64,000 nt of DNA from contig JAWKUH010000027.1 in assembly GCA_041398665.1 (NCBI GenBank), forward strand, positions 1 through 64,000, in the 5' to 3' direction. The notes under the pieces are model-generated. The model ran no database searches, was not told the origin of the DNA, and saw nothing but the letters and a program-made list of their open reading frames with translations. Position numbers and translations under genes: made by a program. The stretch is from Rohdeia sp041398665 (GTDB lineage: Bacteria > Planctomycetota > UBA1135 > GCA-002686595). Positions 32,441-39,905 of the stretch are shown piece after piece (the first letter of the stretch is position 1; the number at the start of each line of letters is the position of its first letter).

Positions 32441-32659
32441 GTCGTGTCGGGACGACTCCACCGGAGCGGATTCGAAGTCCGTGCAGGTGGGAGGACTGCC
32501 CACAGCGCGCTCCGACGCGCGGCTTCTTTGACAACTCGTACGACTTCGACATCGAAGCTCGCCGCGCGCATCCGTCGATCGCGTCGCGGCGAGCTCGTCC
32601 AGCGTCGACGCGCCGGTCCGCTCGAGCCCACGTGTTCGCGACCACGCCGTCGACGCTTC
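32441..32659. other. Intergenic stretch without recognised gene
   Basis: About 220 bases before the tRNA-like genes. One element, GCGGATTCGAAGTCCG near 32466-32481, looks like an isolated T-arm hairpin, but no acceptor, D or anticodon arm fits around it. Nothing else is supported. Confidence 0.3.
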
Positions 32660-32737
32660 GTGGGGCAGTGGCCGAGACGGTGAGGCGCCGGTCGTGAAGA
32701 GCCGGAGACGGGGGTTCGAATCCCTCCACCCCCACCA
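32660..32737 (+). tRNA. tRNA-like gene 1 (His-like features, aberrant anticodon loop)
   Basis: The D-arm is canonical in form: GCC (32671-32673) pairs with GGC (32684-32686), with A14, R15 and the G18-G19 pair in place. The T-arm has the TTCGAAT loop inside a GGGGG/CCCTC stem. GTGGGG at the 5' end pairs with CCCCAC at the 3' side, which would include a G-1:C73-type pair as in tRNA-His. An ACCA follows. The anticodon stem CCGGT/GCCGG closes an eight-base loop, CGTGAAGA, with no U33. GTG (His) is embedded but the loop is non-canonical. It is either a tRNA-like decoy, a degenerate tRNA or one with an indel. Confidence 0.45.
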
Positions 32738-32786
32738 CCCACCCGTCGCCGAACTCCGGCGCCGGGCATCGACGTCGCGACGACGA

Positions 32787-32860
32787 GGCCCCGTGGTCCG
32801 AGGGCCGTGACGCCCGGCCGTCGAGCGGGACGTGCGGGTTCGAATCCCGTCGGGACCGCC
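32787..32860 (+). tRNA. tRNA-like gene 2 (Asp-like features, C33 in anticodon loop)
   Basis: Acceptor strands GGCCCCG (32787-32793) and CGGGACC (32851-32857) pair at six of seven positions. The discriminator is G73, as expected for tRNA-Asp; CC follows but CCA is not encoded. The T-arm is GCGGG-TTCGAAT-CCCGT. The anticodon stem CCCGG/GCGGG has one mismatch and the seven-base loop is CCGTCGA, so the anticodon would be GTC (Asp) but with C in place of the near-universal U33. The D-arm is only three pairs with an unusual loop. It sits 49 bases after tRNA-like gene 1 and both precede slipin-related genes. Confidence 0.45.
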
Positions 32861-33034
32861 GCGTCGCGGACGCGCCCCGCCGACGCCCGGCACGGACCAG
32901 CTCCCCGGTCCCGATCGACTCGCACGTCCAACGCTCCGCGTCGCGCGGAGCGTCCGTCGACGCCTCGCGCCCACGGCGCGCGGTGCTCGTTCCTTCCCAA
33001 CCCGAACCGGCCCCCGTCCAGAGGAGGAAAGGCC

Positions 33035-33532
33035 ATGACGTTCCGTACCCGCGTGCGGAAGAACGAAGTCGGTCTCGTGTTCCGACACGGCGACCTCCAC
33101 CGCGTGCTCGCACCGGGTCGGCACCGGACGCGGAAGCGTCCGTTCGGCCCCGACGAGGTCGAGGTGGTCGACGTCCTCGTGACGCGCTTCGAGCACCCGC
33201 TGCTCGACGTGTTGCTCGAGGAGACCGCGCTGCGCGAGCAACTCGTGGTGGTCGACCTGCTCGACCACCAACGCGCGTTCGTCTGGAAGGACGGACGCCT
33301 GTTCGCGATCGTCGGTCCCGGACGCCACGCGTTCTGGAACCGCCCGTACCGCGTGGAGGTCGAGGTGGTCGACGTGACCGCGACGGTCCCGTTCGAGCAC
33401 CCGAAGCTCGACGCCATCCTGCGTCACGAGGACGCTCCGAAGTTCTTCCGCGCGATCCGCGTGTCCGCGGGGGAGCAGATCCACGACGTCGCGGGGCGTG
33501 GGATCGTGACGAAGGACCGCGTGACCGTGTGA
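33035..33532 (+). CDS. Slipin-related protein lacking the SPFH core
   Basis: A 165-residue protein, ATG behind the strong Shine-Dalgarno GAGGAGGAAA. It has the doubled N-terminal module of one slipin/stomatin subfamily: NEVGLVFRHGDLHRVLAPGRH, then FEHPLLDVLLEETALREQL, then QRAFVWKDGRLFAIVGPGRH with AFWNRPYRVEVEVVDV. It ends VTKDRVTV, exactly where band-7/SPFH domains normally begin. There is no membrane helix. Out of frame, 60 bases downstream, a slipin C-terminus is still readable. So this is a full slipin gene that has lost about 200 central codons, or a sequence with a local deletion. Confidence 0.65.
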   Translation: MTFRTRVRKNEVGLVFRHGDLHRVLAPGRHRTRKRPFGPDEVEVVDVLVTRFEHPLLDVLLEETALREQLVVVDLLDHQRAFVWKDGRLFAIVGPGRHAFWNRPYRVEVEVVDVTATVPFEHPKLDAILRHEDAPKFFRAIRVSAGEQIHDVAGRGIVTKDRVTV

Positions 33533-33589
33533 GTCGAGCTCGCCGCGAGCGACCGCGCGGCGGACGCCGAGCGTTCCGTCACCTCCGCG

Positions 33590-33760
33590 AGCGACGCCGG
33601 ACCGGCTCGCCGAGGCCGATACGGCGCGTCGCGACGAGCAGAGCCCGGTGCAGCCGCGCCTCGAGGAGCTCGAGTCCCCGCAGGAGATCCTCGCGAGGAC
33701 GAACGCGACCCTCGTGTTCGGCAACGCCGACCTGCTGCGGCAGGTGAAGGGACGCACCGA
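33590..33760 (+). pseudogene. Remnant of a slipin C-terminus
   Basis: In a frame shifted from the gene above, the sequence reads PDRLAEADTARRDEQSPVQP, then RLEELESPQEILARTNATLV, then FGNADLLRQVKG. This matches the usual slipin ending, 'A-N/D-T-A-R ... L-R-x-L-E-x-L ... L-V-F-G', in order and spacing. No start codon or ribosome site belongs to it. It supports the view that the preceding gene derives from a full-length slipin. Confidence 0.5.
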
Positions 33761-33826
33761 GGGAGAGGTCGGTCGCCCGGAGGACGGGACGACCGATCGA
33801 AGGGGGACCCGCGTGGGTCCGCGCGA

Positions 33827-33859
33827 GGGAGCTCCGTCGCACGGCGCGGCGGAGCTCCC
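33827..33859 (+). terminator. Terminator-like hairpin after slipin remnant
   Basis: GGGAGCTCCG (33827-33836) pairs with CGGAGCTCCC (33850-33859), ten pairs, followed by GTTC. A second small hairpin, CACCCGG/CCGGGTG, follows at about 33871-33889. Confidence 0.5.
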
Positions 33860-33941
33860 GTTCATCCACGCACCCGGAACGTCCGGGTGCGATCCACATC
33901 GACATCAGCGAGTCTCTCGCGAACCACCAAGGGGGTGATCC

Positions 33942-34520
33942 GTGATCTTCCGCACCCGCGTGCAACGCCACGAAGTCGGCCTCGTCCTGCGCGGCGACGA
34001 ACTCGTGCGCGTGCTCGGTCCGGGGCGGCACCAGCTCGACCTCGACAGCTCGAAGGGCGATCGTCTCGAGGTCCTCGACACGACCGAGGTCCGCCTCGAG
34101 CACCCGCTGCTCGAACGTCTCGTCGAGGACCCGTTCCTCCGCGAGCGGATCCTCGCGTTCGAACTCGACCACGACGAACGCGCCGTGGTCTGGGTCGACG
34201 AGGCGCTCCACTCGATCGTCGGCGCGGGACGCCACGCCTTCTGGAAGGCGCCGCACACTCTGCGCGTCGACCGCATGTGGCTCGACGACGACGTCGTGAC
34301 GTCGGAGCGGAGCTGCGAGCTCCTGCCCGACGGCACCGACTCTCGCCTCTACTTCGGGTGCGAGCGCACCTGCGAGACCGACGAGGTGATCCTGCTCGAG
34401 ACCGAGAACGAGGCCGGCGAACGGCGCGAGTTCTGGGTCCACCGCGAGCACGTCCTCCTCGTGCGGACGAGCATGCGCGAGATCGTCCCGAAGGACGGCT
34501 CCCCGCGTTTCGCGGGGTGA
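33942..34520 (+). CDS. Second slipin N-terminal-module protein with novel C-terminal domain
   Basis: A 192-residue paralogue of the protein at 33035. GTG start behind AAGGGGGTGA. It opens IFRTRVQRHEVGLVLRGDEL, continues VRLEHPLLERLVEDPFLRE and ERAVVWVDEALHSIVGAGRH. After about residue 115 it departs from slipins into an acidic segment with two close cysteines (FGCERTCETDEVILLETE) and ends REHVLLVRTSMREIVPKDG. There is no SPFH core and no membrane helix. The C-terminal domain is not one I recognise. A strong terminator follows. Confidence 0.6.
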   Translation: MIFRTRVQRHEVGLVLRGDELVRVLGPGRHQLDLDSSKGDRLEVLDTTEVRLEHPLLERLVEDPFLRERILAFELDHDERAVVWVDEALHSIVGAGRHAFWKAPHTLRVDRMWLDDDVVTSERSCELLPDGTDSRLYFGCERTCETDEVILLETENEAGERREFWVHREHVLLVRTSMREIVPKDGSPRFAG

Positions 34521-34541
34521 CGAGGTCGTGGACCTGGTGGA

Positions 34542-34573
34542 GCGGGCGCTCCGTCCTCGGACGGGGCGCCCGC
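34542..34573 (+). terminator. Rho-independent-like terminator after slipin paralogue
   Basis: GCGGGCGC-T-CCGT (34542-34554) pairs with ACGG-G-GCGCCCGC (34561-34573) around CCTCGG: a 13-pair stem including one G-U, followed by GTTCGTT. Confidence 0.7.
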
Positions 34574-34651
34574 GTTCGTTCCGGGGGCCCGCCTTCGATC
34601 CGGGGGGGTCGTCGCGCCGGGAATCGGCTCCGCGAGGGCTTGCGCCCTTGA

Positions 34652-34682
34652 GTTACAGATGTAGTCTGTCGACAGATGTAAC
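34652..34682 (+). promoter_or_regulatory. Two BlaI-type operator dyads
   Basis: TACAGATGTA at 34654-34663 is a perfect TACA-N2-TGTA dyad, the recognition pattern of BlaI/MecI repressors. GACAGATGTA at 34671-34680 is a near copy, 17 bases further. They lie 50-80 bases before the blaI-like start and most likely cover its promoter, which implies autorepression of the repressor-peptidase operon. No convincing -35/-10 pair can be assigned because the sites overlap that region. Confidence 0.7.
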
Positions 34683-34731
34683 CCGACCCGCGCCGGGGGT
34701 AGAGCGCCCCCGGAGCCCGAAGGATCGAACC

Positions 34732-35124
34732 ATGGCACGAGCGAACAAGTCCGAACCCAGCCCCTCCGAGTGGAAGGTCCTGCGCTTCGTCTGGGAGCGC
34801 GGATCGGTGAGCGCGCGCGACGTCACCGACGCGTTCGGCGAGGCCGAGGGCTGGGCGCCGAGCACCGCGAAGACGCTGTTGCGGCGACTCGTGCAGAAGG
34901 GCCACCTCGCGACGAAGGGCGAGGTGGGCTCGCTGGTCTACGCGCCGAAGCGCTCGCCGAAGCGCGCTCTGTTCGACGCCGCCGAGGAGCTGCTGGGCCG
35001 CGCACGCGAGGACACCGTCGCGCCGTTGCTCGCACACCTCGTGAAGCAGAGCGAACTCACGAGCGAGCAACTGGCGGAATTGCGCCGCCTCGTCGAGGAC
35101 GAGGAGAAGCGGAGGTCGAAGTGA
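34732..35124 (+). CDS. blaI: BlaI/MecI/CopY-family transcriptional repressor
   Basis: A 130-residue winged-helix repressor: PSPSEWKVLRFVWERGSVSA, AEGWAPSTAKTLLRRLVQKG (recognition helix) and the wing VGSLVYAPKRS. The C-terminal helix (SELTSEQLAELRRLVED) is the dimerisation part. In the family, the partner membrane peptidase cleaves the repressor to relieve repression. Its TGA overlaps the ATG of the peptidase gene by one base, so the pair is coupled. Two TACA/TGTA dyads upstream suggest autoregulation. Confidence 0.93.
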   Translation: MARANKSEPSPSEWKVLRFVWERGSVSARDVTDAFGEAEGWAPSTAKTLLRRLVQKGHLATKGEVGSLVYAPKRSPKRALFDAAEELLGRAREDTVAPLLAHLVKQSELTSEQLAELRRLVEDEEKRRSK

Positions 35125-37385
35125 TGGCGCTCGTCGACATCCAGGCCGCGATCGGTGAGTGGGCGGCGTGGGCGTGGCGCGCGGGGCTGGCCTCGCTCGC
35201 CGCGCTCGCGGTCCTGCTGATCGCGAAGCCGCTGATCCGGCGCCGCGTCTCGGCGCACACCGCGAGCTGGTTGTGGCTCGTGCCGCTGGTCCCGCTCGCA
35301 CTGCCGTTCGCGCCGGGACTCGTGCGGCCGCCGATGCCTGCTGCGCCGGCGTTCGTCACGGTCGGCGCCGAGGTGCGGACCTCCGCGGGGCCGCACGCAC
35401 CGTCGCCGAGCGTGCGTGAGGACGTGCGTTCGACCGTCGACGTCCCGGGCGATCCGTCGCGCGTCGGAGCGACGGATTCGGCGGCGCCGGAGCGCGCTCC
35501 CTTCCCGGTCGGAGCGACAGCGTCGGTCGCACGGGGGTCCGTCGCGCCCGACGAGCCCGAGGGAGATGCGCTGTCGCTCGCGCGAGCGCTCGGCCTCGCA
35601 TGGTTCGTCGTCGCCGTCGCCCTGCTCGCCGTGACGCTCCTGCGCATCGTCCGCACGCACCGCGTCGTGCGCCGCGCGAAGCCCTGCGAGGACGTGGCCC
35701 TTCGCCGCCGCTTCGCGCTGCTCGTCCGCGAGCAGCGCGCGCCGCGCACGACGCGACTGCTGCTCGCGCCGGACCTGGCGTCGCCGGCGACCGCGGGTCT
35801 GCTGCGACCCGCGGTTCTCGTCTCGCCGGAGGTGCTCGCCGAGCTCGCGCCGCAGGAGCTCGAGTTCGCCCTGCGCCACGAGCTCGCGCACGCGCGTCGG
35901 CGCGACGTGCTCGTCGACGCCCTGGTGCGCGTCGTCCGGGCCGTGTGGTTCTTCCACCCGAGCGTGTGGATCGCCCCGCTCCATGCGGCTCGCGCGCGCG
36001 AGCTCGCCTGCGACGAGGCCGCCGTCGCGCGCGGCAGCGACGCGCTCGGTGCGGCCCGCGCACTGCTCCACGTCATCGAACACGGGCGCCGTCGCCCCGC
36101 ACTCGGTGCGGGCTCGGTCCCGCTCACCCACCCCAGGTCGCTCGAAGAGGAACGCGTCATGCAACTCATGAAGCCCACCCGCCCCGCGCTCCGCGGGCTC
36201 TCGCCGTTCGCCGCGGTCGCCGTGCTCGCCGCCGCCGCCTTCTCGCTCCCGGGCGCACCGAACGAGAGTGCGCCGGACGTCCTGCGCTACGACGCGTTCG
36301 AGCCCACGGCTCCGCCGACCGTCGCCGAAGTTGCGCCGCCGCAGGAGCGCGCGCGCACGAGCGAGTCCGTGCTCACGGGTGCGCTGACGTGGCTGGTCGC
36401 GCAACAGCAGGAGGACGGCGGCTGGCGCGCGTCGACGCGCGCGCACGTCGAGTGGGCGGGCGAGCTCGACGACGTCGGCACGACGGCGTCCGTGCTCCTC
36501 GCTCTCGAGGGCGCGCCGAAGGACGCAGCGATCGCGGGGAGGAAGGACGCCATGCTCCGCGGCCTGCGCTATCTCGCGGCGCACCAGGAGAAGGAGACGG
36601 GTTGCTTCACGTCGACCTCGAGGAACATGGTCGCCGTCCCCTCGCACGCACTCGCGCTGCGCGCGTGGATCGAACTCAACGCCGCGCACGCCGGCGAGTT
36701 CGCGCTCGACTGGAGGCCCGCCGCGACCGCCGGTGTCGCGTTCGCCGAGAGCGCGCGCAACCCGTACCTGGGGTGGCGCTACAGCGTCGTCCCCTCCGGA
36801 GACAACGACACCGTGATCACGGGTTGGATGCTCGACGCGCTCGCATCGGCCCGCCGCAATGGCCTCGAGGTCGACGACGCGGCCTTCGACGGAGGCGCGG
36901 CGATCCTCGAAGAAGTGTTCGACCCCACGACGGGTCGCTACGGCTACTCGGCGAAGGGCCAGCCGACGTCGCGCCTCGCGACGAAGGCCGAGGACTTCCC
37001 GGGCGACCTCGTCGAGTTCCCCACGGCGGTCGCGATGTGCGCGGAGCTCGCGCTCGGTGCGTCGCCGATGGAGTCGGACGAGCTGCTCGCGTCGGCGACG
37101 CTCCTCGCGACGAAGCTGCCCGACTGGAGTCGCGGCAAGGGCACCATCGACAGCTACTACTGGGCCTTCGGGACGCGCGCCATGCAGCCCATGGGCGGCG
37201 TCCTCACCGCGCGCTGGAACGCGGCCGTCGAACGCGCGCTCGTCGAGCACGCGGAGTCCGACGACGAGGGCCGCGCGTGGTGGGTCGCCGTCGACGCCTG
37301 GCACGACGAGGGGAGCGAGGTCGGCATGACCGCGATGTGCGCGCTCGCGCTCGAGGCCGCGCACCGCGAGAGGCTCGACCGCTGA
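35124..37385 (+). CDS. BlaR1-like M56 metallopeptidase fused to a terpene-cyclase-like toroid domain
   Basis: A 753-residue protein. N-terminal helices (LASLAALAVLLIAKPLI; SWLWLVPLVPLALPF) lead, after a Pro/Ala-rich loop, to an M56 domain with HELAH at about 252-256 in FALRHELAHARRRD and the third zinc ligand region RELACDEAAVARG. Another helix lies near 355-375. In place of the penicillin-binding sensor of BlaR1 there is an alpha/alpha-toroid domain (about 415-750) with squalene-cyclase/prenyltransferase-type repeats: ALTWLVAQQQEDGGWRAS, LRGLRYLAAHQEKETGCF, NDTVITGWMLDALASA. It probably senses an envelope signal and cleaves the co-transcribed BlaI-type repressor. Confidence 0.88.
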   Translation: MALVDIQAAIGEWAAWAWRAGLASLAALAVLLIAKPLIRRRVSAHTASWLWLVPLVPLALPFAPGLVRPPMPAAPAFVTVGAEVRTSAGPHAPSPSVREDVRSTVDVPGDPSRVGATDSAAPERAPFPVGATASVARGSVAPDEPEGDALSLARALGLAWFVVAVALLAVTLLRIVRTHRVVRRAKPCEDVALRRRFALLVREQRAPRTTRLLLAPDLASPATAGLLRPAVLVSPEVLAELAPQELEFALRHELAHARRRDVLVDALVRVVRAVWFFHPSVWIAPLHAARARELACDEAAVARGSDALGAARALLHVIEHGRRRPALGAGSVPLTHPRSLEEERVMQLMKPTRPALRGLSPFAAVAVLAAAAFSLPGAPNESAPDVLRYDAFEPTAPPTVAEVAPPQERARTSESVLTGALTWLVAQQQEDGGWRASTRAHVEWAGELDDVGTTASVLLALEGAPKDAAIAGRKDAMLRGLRYLAAHQEKETGCFTSTSRNMVAVPSHALALRAWIELNAAHAGEFALDWRPAATAGVAFAESARNPYLGWRYSVVPSGDNDTVITGWMLDALASARRNGLEVDDAAFDGGAAILEEVFDPTTGRYGYSAKGQPTSRLATKAEDFPGDLVEFPTAVAMCAELALGASPMESDELLASATLLATKLPDWSRGKGTIDSYYWAFGTRAMQPMGGVLTARWNAAVERALVEHAESDDEGRAWWVAVDAWHDEGSEVGMTAMCALALEAAHRERLDR

Positions 37386-37410
37386 CGCGGAGTCGAACAC
37401 CGTGAAGGAG

Positions 37411-37452
37411 AGCGCGCCGCGCTCGGGTCGAGAGGCCCGGGCGCGGCGCGCT
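37411..37452. terminator. Long terminator hairpin between convergent genes
   Basis: AGCGCGCCGCGCTCGGG (37411-37427) pairs with CCCGGGCGCGGCGCGCT (37436-37452) over about 16 positions with an 8-base loop. It separates the M56 gene from the delta-60 lipoprotein gene and can serve both strands. Confidence 0.7.
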
Positions 37453-37484
37453 GCCGATCGAAGCACTGGATCGAGTTCCGCGCG

Positions 37485-39860
37485 TCAGTCGAGCGAGCCG
37501 TCCGCGTTGAGCCGCACGAGACTTCCCGTCGTGACGCCGTCGTACGAGCGGAACTGGCCGCACACGTAGAGCTCGCGACTTCCGCCGCCGACGGGGACGA
37601 TGTGCTGGATCGCGCCATCGAACCCGCTCCCCGTGTCGAACGCCGCGTCGAGTGAACCGTCCGGATCGAGGCGCACGAACTTCGACACCGCGGCGCCGTC
37701 GTAGTGCGTGAAGTCGCCCGCGACGTAGACGTCGCCCGTTCCGTCCGCCGCCGCGACGACGAACTTCACCTCGCCGTCGAAGCCCGTGCCCGAGTGGAAC
37801 GTCGGATCGACGGAGCCGTCCGGCAGCACGCACACGATGTTCCCCGCGCTCGTCCCGTCGTAGGACGAGAACGCGCCGCCGAACCACGCGGCACCCGTAC
37901 CGGGCCGCACGGCGACGGCGCGCGCGATACCGGAGAAGCCGGTGCCGCCGTCGAAGCCCGCGTCCGGCGAGAAGAAGTTGCCGGCGGGCTCGAGGAGCCC
38001 GATGCCGGCGTGGACGGCGATGCCCGAGTTCCACGCGGAGAAGTTGCCGCACACCCAGAGCCGATCGGAACCGTCGTCCGCGTAGGCGTAGCCCGAGACG
38101 CCGCCGTCGAAGAAGCCGTTGTTCAGGTAGTCGATGCCGAGCGCGTCGACGACGACGAGGTTGCGGCAGAAGTTGCCGTCCCACGTGCTGTACGGACCGT
38201 TGACGAGAACACCCCCCGTCGGGAACGGCTGAGCGGCAACGACCTGCACGTTCGGACCGGTGCCGGGGAAGATCCCCGCGATGAAGTTCGGATCGGCGTC
38301 ACCCGTCGAGAGCAGGAAGCGCGTGATGTTCTTCGCAGCGAGCCCGTCGACGTGCGTGAACGTCCCGACCATGTAGATTGCATCGGGATCGATCGCGTCG
38401 CGGCAGAGGTCGTACGGGATGCCGATCACCGTCGACACGTTCTCGACGAAGGAGCCGTCGGGACCGAGCCGGATCAGCTGCTGCACCGCGGTTCCGTCGT
38501 ACGTCTCGAGCACGCCGCCGACGAGCACGTCGCCGTCCTCGAGCGGGAGCACGGCGTACGTGTTCCCGCCGATGCCGCCCCCGCGCGGCGAACTCGCGTC
38601 CACGGCACCGGACGCGTCGACGCGCACGAAGCCCTGGTACGGCTCGCCGCCGTAGGCCGTGAACCCTCCGCCGAGACACAGGTCGTTCGATCCGTCGCCC
38701 GCGATCGCCATGACTTCCGGCTGGTAGGCGATGCCGCCGGAGGGCGGCGCGTACGAGAGATCGGGCGTGCCGTCGGGAGCGAGTCGCGCGATGCGCGTGA
38801 CGCCCGTCGCACCGATCGCGCCGAAACCGCCGGCGATCCACACGTCGCCCGAGCCGTCGCGAGCGGCGACGAGCGCCTCGACGGGTGCACTCGGCGCGCC
38901 GGCCGCCGGGAAGCCGGCGACGAGCGTGCCGTTCGAGCGGATGCGCGCGAGATGGGTGATCGGCGAACCATTGCACGCGTCGAAGCGTCCGCCGACGAAG
39001 AGGTCGCCGCTCGAGTCCTCGGCGAGCGCGATGTCGTCGACGCGCGCGCCGCCGAAGGACGACCACGTGAAGCCGCTGCCGATCGCGAAGGCCGGCGCGA
39101 GGGCTCCCGTCGTTCCCGACACGCGCGCGAGACAACCGATCGACGTGCCGGAGAAGTCCTCGAAGATGCCGCCGACGTAGACGTCGCCCGATCCGTCGCC
39201 GGTCGACGACAGCACGAGGGGCACACCGTCGATGCCGCTGCCCGGCACCGCGAGGACGAGCGCTCCGTCCTGCGCGATCCGCGCGAGACCCACGGAGTTC
39301 GCACCGTCGTAGTGCGAGAACGAACCGCAGATCCACGCGTCGCCGCTGCCGTCGTCCGCGAGCTCGATGGCGAGGACGGGTCCGTCCGGACCGGCGCCGG
39401 GATCGAACGACGGATCGAGCGCGCCGTCCTCGTCGACGAGCGTCAGGTAGCGATCGTTCGCACCGCCGAACGTCGTGAAGTTGCCGCCGACGAACGCACG
39501 TCCCGTCGCATCGGCGAACGGTGCGATCGCCCAGACCGCCTGGTTCGCGCCGAGTCCCGGATCGAAGCTCGGGTCGATGCCGCCGTTCGCGAGGAAGCGC
39601 GTGATGTTCGGCGCGGCGACCGCTCCGACCGAGCTGAACGATCCGCCGATCCAGAGGCGCCCCGACGGATCGGTCGCGAGCGCGTCGACCCTGCCCGAGA
39701 ACCCGTCGGCGTGGTTGAAGGTGGAGCCGAGGTCGTGTCCTCCACCGCCTCCACCACCGCCGCACGACGCGAGGACGAATGCGGCGACGACGCCGACAGC
39801 CGAGGGTGAAGTGCGGGACCTGGAGCGACGGACGGAGGTGGGTCGGAGCGTGGCCGGCAT
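37485..39860 (-). CDS. Delta-60-repeat lipoprotein (large propeller-like)
   Basis: A 791-residue secreted protein. The signal ends in FVLASC followed by an eight-glycine run, a clear lipobox and linker. The rest is about a dozen delta-60-type repeats of some 55 residues, each with a 'GSFSxYDGxxxxxIxRLxxDGSLDxxFxxGxGF' theme, for example SFSSVGAVAAPNITRFLANG, TAYGGEPYQGFVRVDASGA and FRSYDGVTTGSLVRLNADGS. The last repeat ends at the C-terminus with ADGSLD. Repeats should build beta-propellers displayed on the cell envelope; ligands are unknown. Its LASC-G8 start resembles the broken lipoprotein at 9146-11308. Confidence 0.88.
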   Translation of the reverse strand: MPATLRPTSVRRSRSRTSPSAVGVVAAFVLASCGGGGGGGGHDLGSTFNHADGFSGRVDALATDPSGRLWIGGSFSSVGAVAAPNITRFLANGGIDPSFDPGLGANQAVWAIAPFADATGRAFVGGNFTTFGGANDRYLTLVDEDGALDPSFDPGAGPDGPVLAIELADDGSGDAWICGSFSHYDGANSVGLARIAQDGALVLAVPGSGIDGVPLVLSSTGDGSGDVYVGGIFEDFSGTSIGCLARVSGTTGALAPAFAIGSGFTWSSFGGARVDDIALAEDSSGDLFVGGRFDACNGSPITHLARIRSNGTLVAGFPAAGAPSAPVEALVAARDGSGDVWIAGGFGAIGATGVTRIARLAPDGTPDLSYAPPSGGIAYQPEVMAIAGDGSNDLCLGGGFTAYGGEPYQGFVRVDASGAVDASSPRGGGIGGNTYAVLPLEDGDVLVGGVLETYDGTAVQQLIRLGPDGSFVENVSTVIGIPYDLCRDAIDPDAIYMVGTFTHVDGLAAKNITRFLLSTGDADPNFIAGIFPGTGPNVQVVAAQPFPTGGVLVNGPYSTWDGNFCRNLVVVDALGIDYLNNGFFDGGVSGYAYADDGSDRLWVCGNFSAWNSGIAVHAGIGLLEPAGNFFSPDAGFDGGTGFSGIARAVAVRPGTGAAWFGGAFSSYDGTSAGNIVCVLPDGSVDPTFHSGTGFDGEVKFVVAAADGTGDVYVAGDFTHYDGAAVSKFVRLDPDGSLDAAFDTGSGFDGAIQHIVPVGGGSRELYVCGQFRSYDGVTTGSLVRLNADGSLD

Positions 39861-39905
39861 GGCGCGTACTTTCCTCGGGGAGGCGCCGAATTGCGCCTCG
39901 GGCGA

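Noticed and set aside
32466..32481. A third tRNA-like gene before the pair
   Set aside because: Only a T-arm-like hairpin is present; the loop ends in G and no acceptor, D or anticodon arm fits.
32660..32737. tRNA-Sec (selC) candidate near the selenoprotein
   Set aside because: The length is about 76 bases, there is no long variable arm and no TCA anticodon, so it cannot be tRNA-Sec.
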